Source: Bacteroidota bacterium
GTDB taxonomy: Bacteria > Bacteroidota > Bacteroidia > Chitinophagales > Chitinophagaceae
Assembly (NCBI GenBank): GCA_023386045.1
Contig: JAEWKK010000043.1
Span: 1 to 14,634, forward strand
DNA length: 14,634 nt
Direction of reading: 5' to 3'
The translations under genes were made by a program, and so were the position numbers. Shown piece after piece: positions 14,231 through 14,634 of the stretch (the stretch's first letter is position 1; the number at the start of each line of letters is the position of its first letter). The notes beneath the pieces are model-generated. The model did no database searches and had not been told where the DNA came from. It saw nothing but the letters and a program-made list of their open reading frames with translations.

Positions 14231-14348
14231 AAGTAGAAGCTCAGTAGTTGATTCGTCTTAATTGAAGTTCTTCTATTGTTTTGTGACTGGAGCTAGCGGC
14301 TACGTTCGAATGAGTAACTAAACCTAAACCATCTGTATAGGAAAAACA

Positions 14349-14364
14349 ACCGTGGAAACACGGT
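14349..14364. terminator. Perfect hairpin with GAAA loop, possible terminator
   Basis: ACCGTG (14349-14354), GAAA loop, CACGGT (14359-14364). A moderately T-rich TATTTAT follows on the plus strand, and on the minus strand the tail TTGTTTTTCC is more terminator-like. It stands in about 100 bp (14236-14374) that carry none of the repeat modules. Whatever it terminates or folds with is not identified; no gene is seen adjacent. Confidence 0.4.
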
Positions 14365-14374
14365 ATTTATGCTA

Positions 14375-14520
14375 GTTCATAGTTCATGGTTCATGGTTCA
14401 TAGTTCATTGTAAAGGCAGAGTGAGATCGGTCTCTTACAGGGTGACAAAAGAATCATTCATAAACGAACCAACTCTTGAAAAAGCCTGCGTTGTGTTCTT
14501 CGTGTTTCCTCCTATGTTTG
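14375..14520. repeat. Heptamer array and inverted repeat modules at the right edge
   Basis: Five 7-nt GTTCATR/T units fill 14375-14409. GGCAGAGTGAGATCGGTC (14415-14432) resembles the CAGAGTGAGAGCGGGG box. CTTACAGGGTGACAA (14434-14448) is the palindrome box in reverse, AAACGAACCAACTCTTG (14462-14478) is the GTTGGGTCGTTT box in reverse, and GCCTGCGTTGTGTTC (about 14486-14500) is the ACACAACGCAGG box in reverse. The order and orientation suggest a reversed composite copy. From about 14520 to 14634 the sequence is A+T-rich with no gene that I can support. Confidence 0.75.
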
Positions 14521-14634
14521 CAAAGACCTTGTTTTTTCTTTTTTTATACCAATAGTTTTGATGCTATAAAGTGAAAAAGAGTGAGAGCCTTTTGTGTCCA
14601 AGCAGTCAATTAGACATGTTCTCACGAAGAGATT

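Noticed and set aside
14280..14374. Possible 3' part of a tmRNA (ssrA), because of a CTAAACCTAAACC-like stretch
   Set aside because: No T-arm GTTCRA with paired acceptor sequence, no CCA end and no tag reading frame are visible, so the resemblance is too weak.
13943..14409. Heptamer arrays as a possible CRISPR
   Set aside because: Units are 7-8 nt and directly tandem with no unique spacers, and no cas gene is present.

Overview
The window looks like a Bacteroidota chromosome, most likely Chitinophagaceae or a close relative (inference). The grounds are a DUF4836-type lipoprotein, start codons without Shine-Dalgarno sequences, a TAnnTTTG-type -7 element in front of rlmN, short SPII lipoproteins, and a multi-pass membrane patatin-like protein. 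I see no rRNA, tRNA, transposase, integrase, phage gene or CRISPR array.

Layout. Positions 1-469 hold short hairpins and intergenic repeats. From 470 to 8254 the DNA is compact and gene-dense. It carries hisS and a DUF4836 lipoprotein, closed by a terminator at 3541-3575; a two-gene ABC transporter (ATPase plus FtsX/MacB-like permease); on the minus strand a PcaF/PaaJ-like thiolase directly followed by a small lipoprotein that meets the permease tail to tail; and rlmN on the plus strand, divergent from the thiolase. From 8255 to the end the organisation changes. Single genes (an Ig-like lipoprotein, an AHSA1/SRPBCC protein, a DinB-fold protein and the 827-aa membrane patatin-like protein) are separated by 230-720 bp spacers packed with a mosaic of recurring short modules.

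The spacer mosaic is the most unusual content. Its parts are arrays of a 7-nt unit (GTTCATR and relatives), arrays of an 8-nt unit (GTTCACRA), a GTTGGGTCGTTT box, about 15 copies of a small interrupted palindrome (CCCT-GTA-AGGG type) whose arms change together, a GAGCGAGAAACAGAG-type box, and an ACACAACGCAGG-type box. Two or three spacers carry these in the same order. The 7-nt arrays begin at or within a few bases of the stop codons of rlmN, the SRPBCC gene, dinB-like and patatin-like genes, in the sense of transcription; in rlmN and dinB-like the stop codon lies inside the first unit. The dinB/patatin spacer is bounded by a 28-bp terminal inverted repeat (25 of 28 matching). I find no gene that obviously mobilises or reads these repeats. 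Apart from them the window is ordinary housekeeping and envelope genes.
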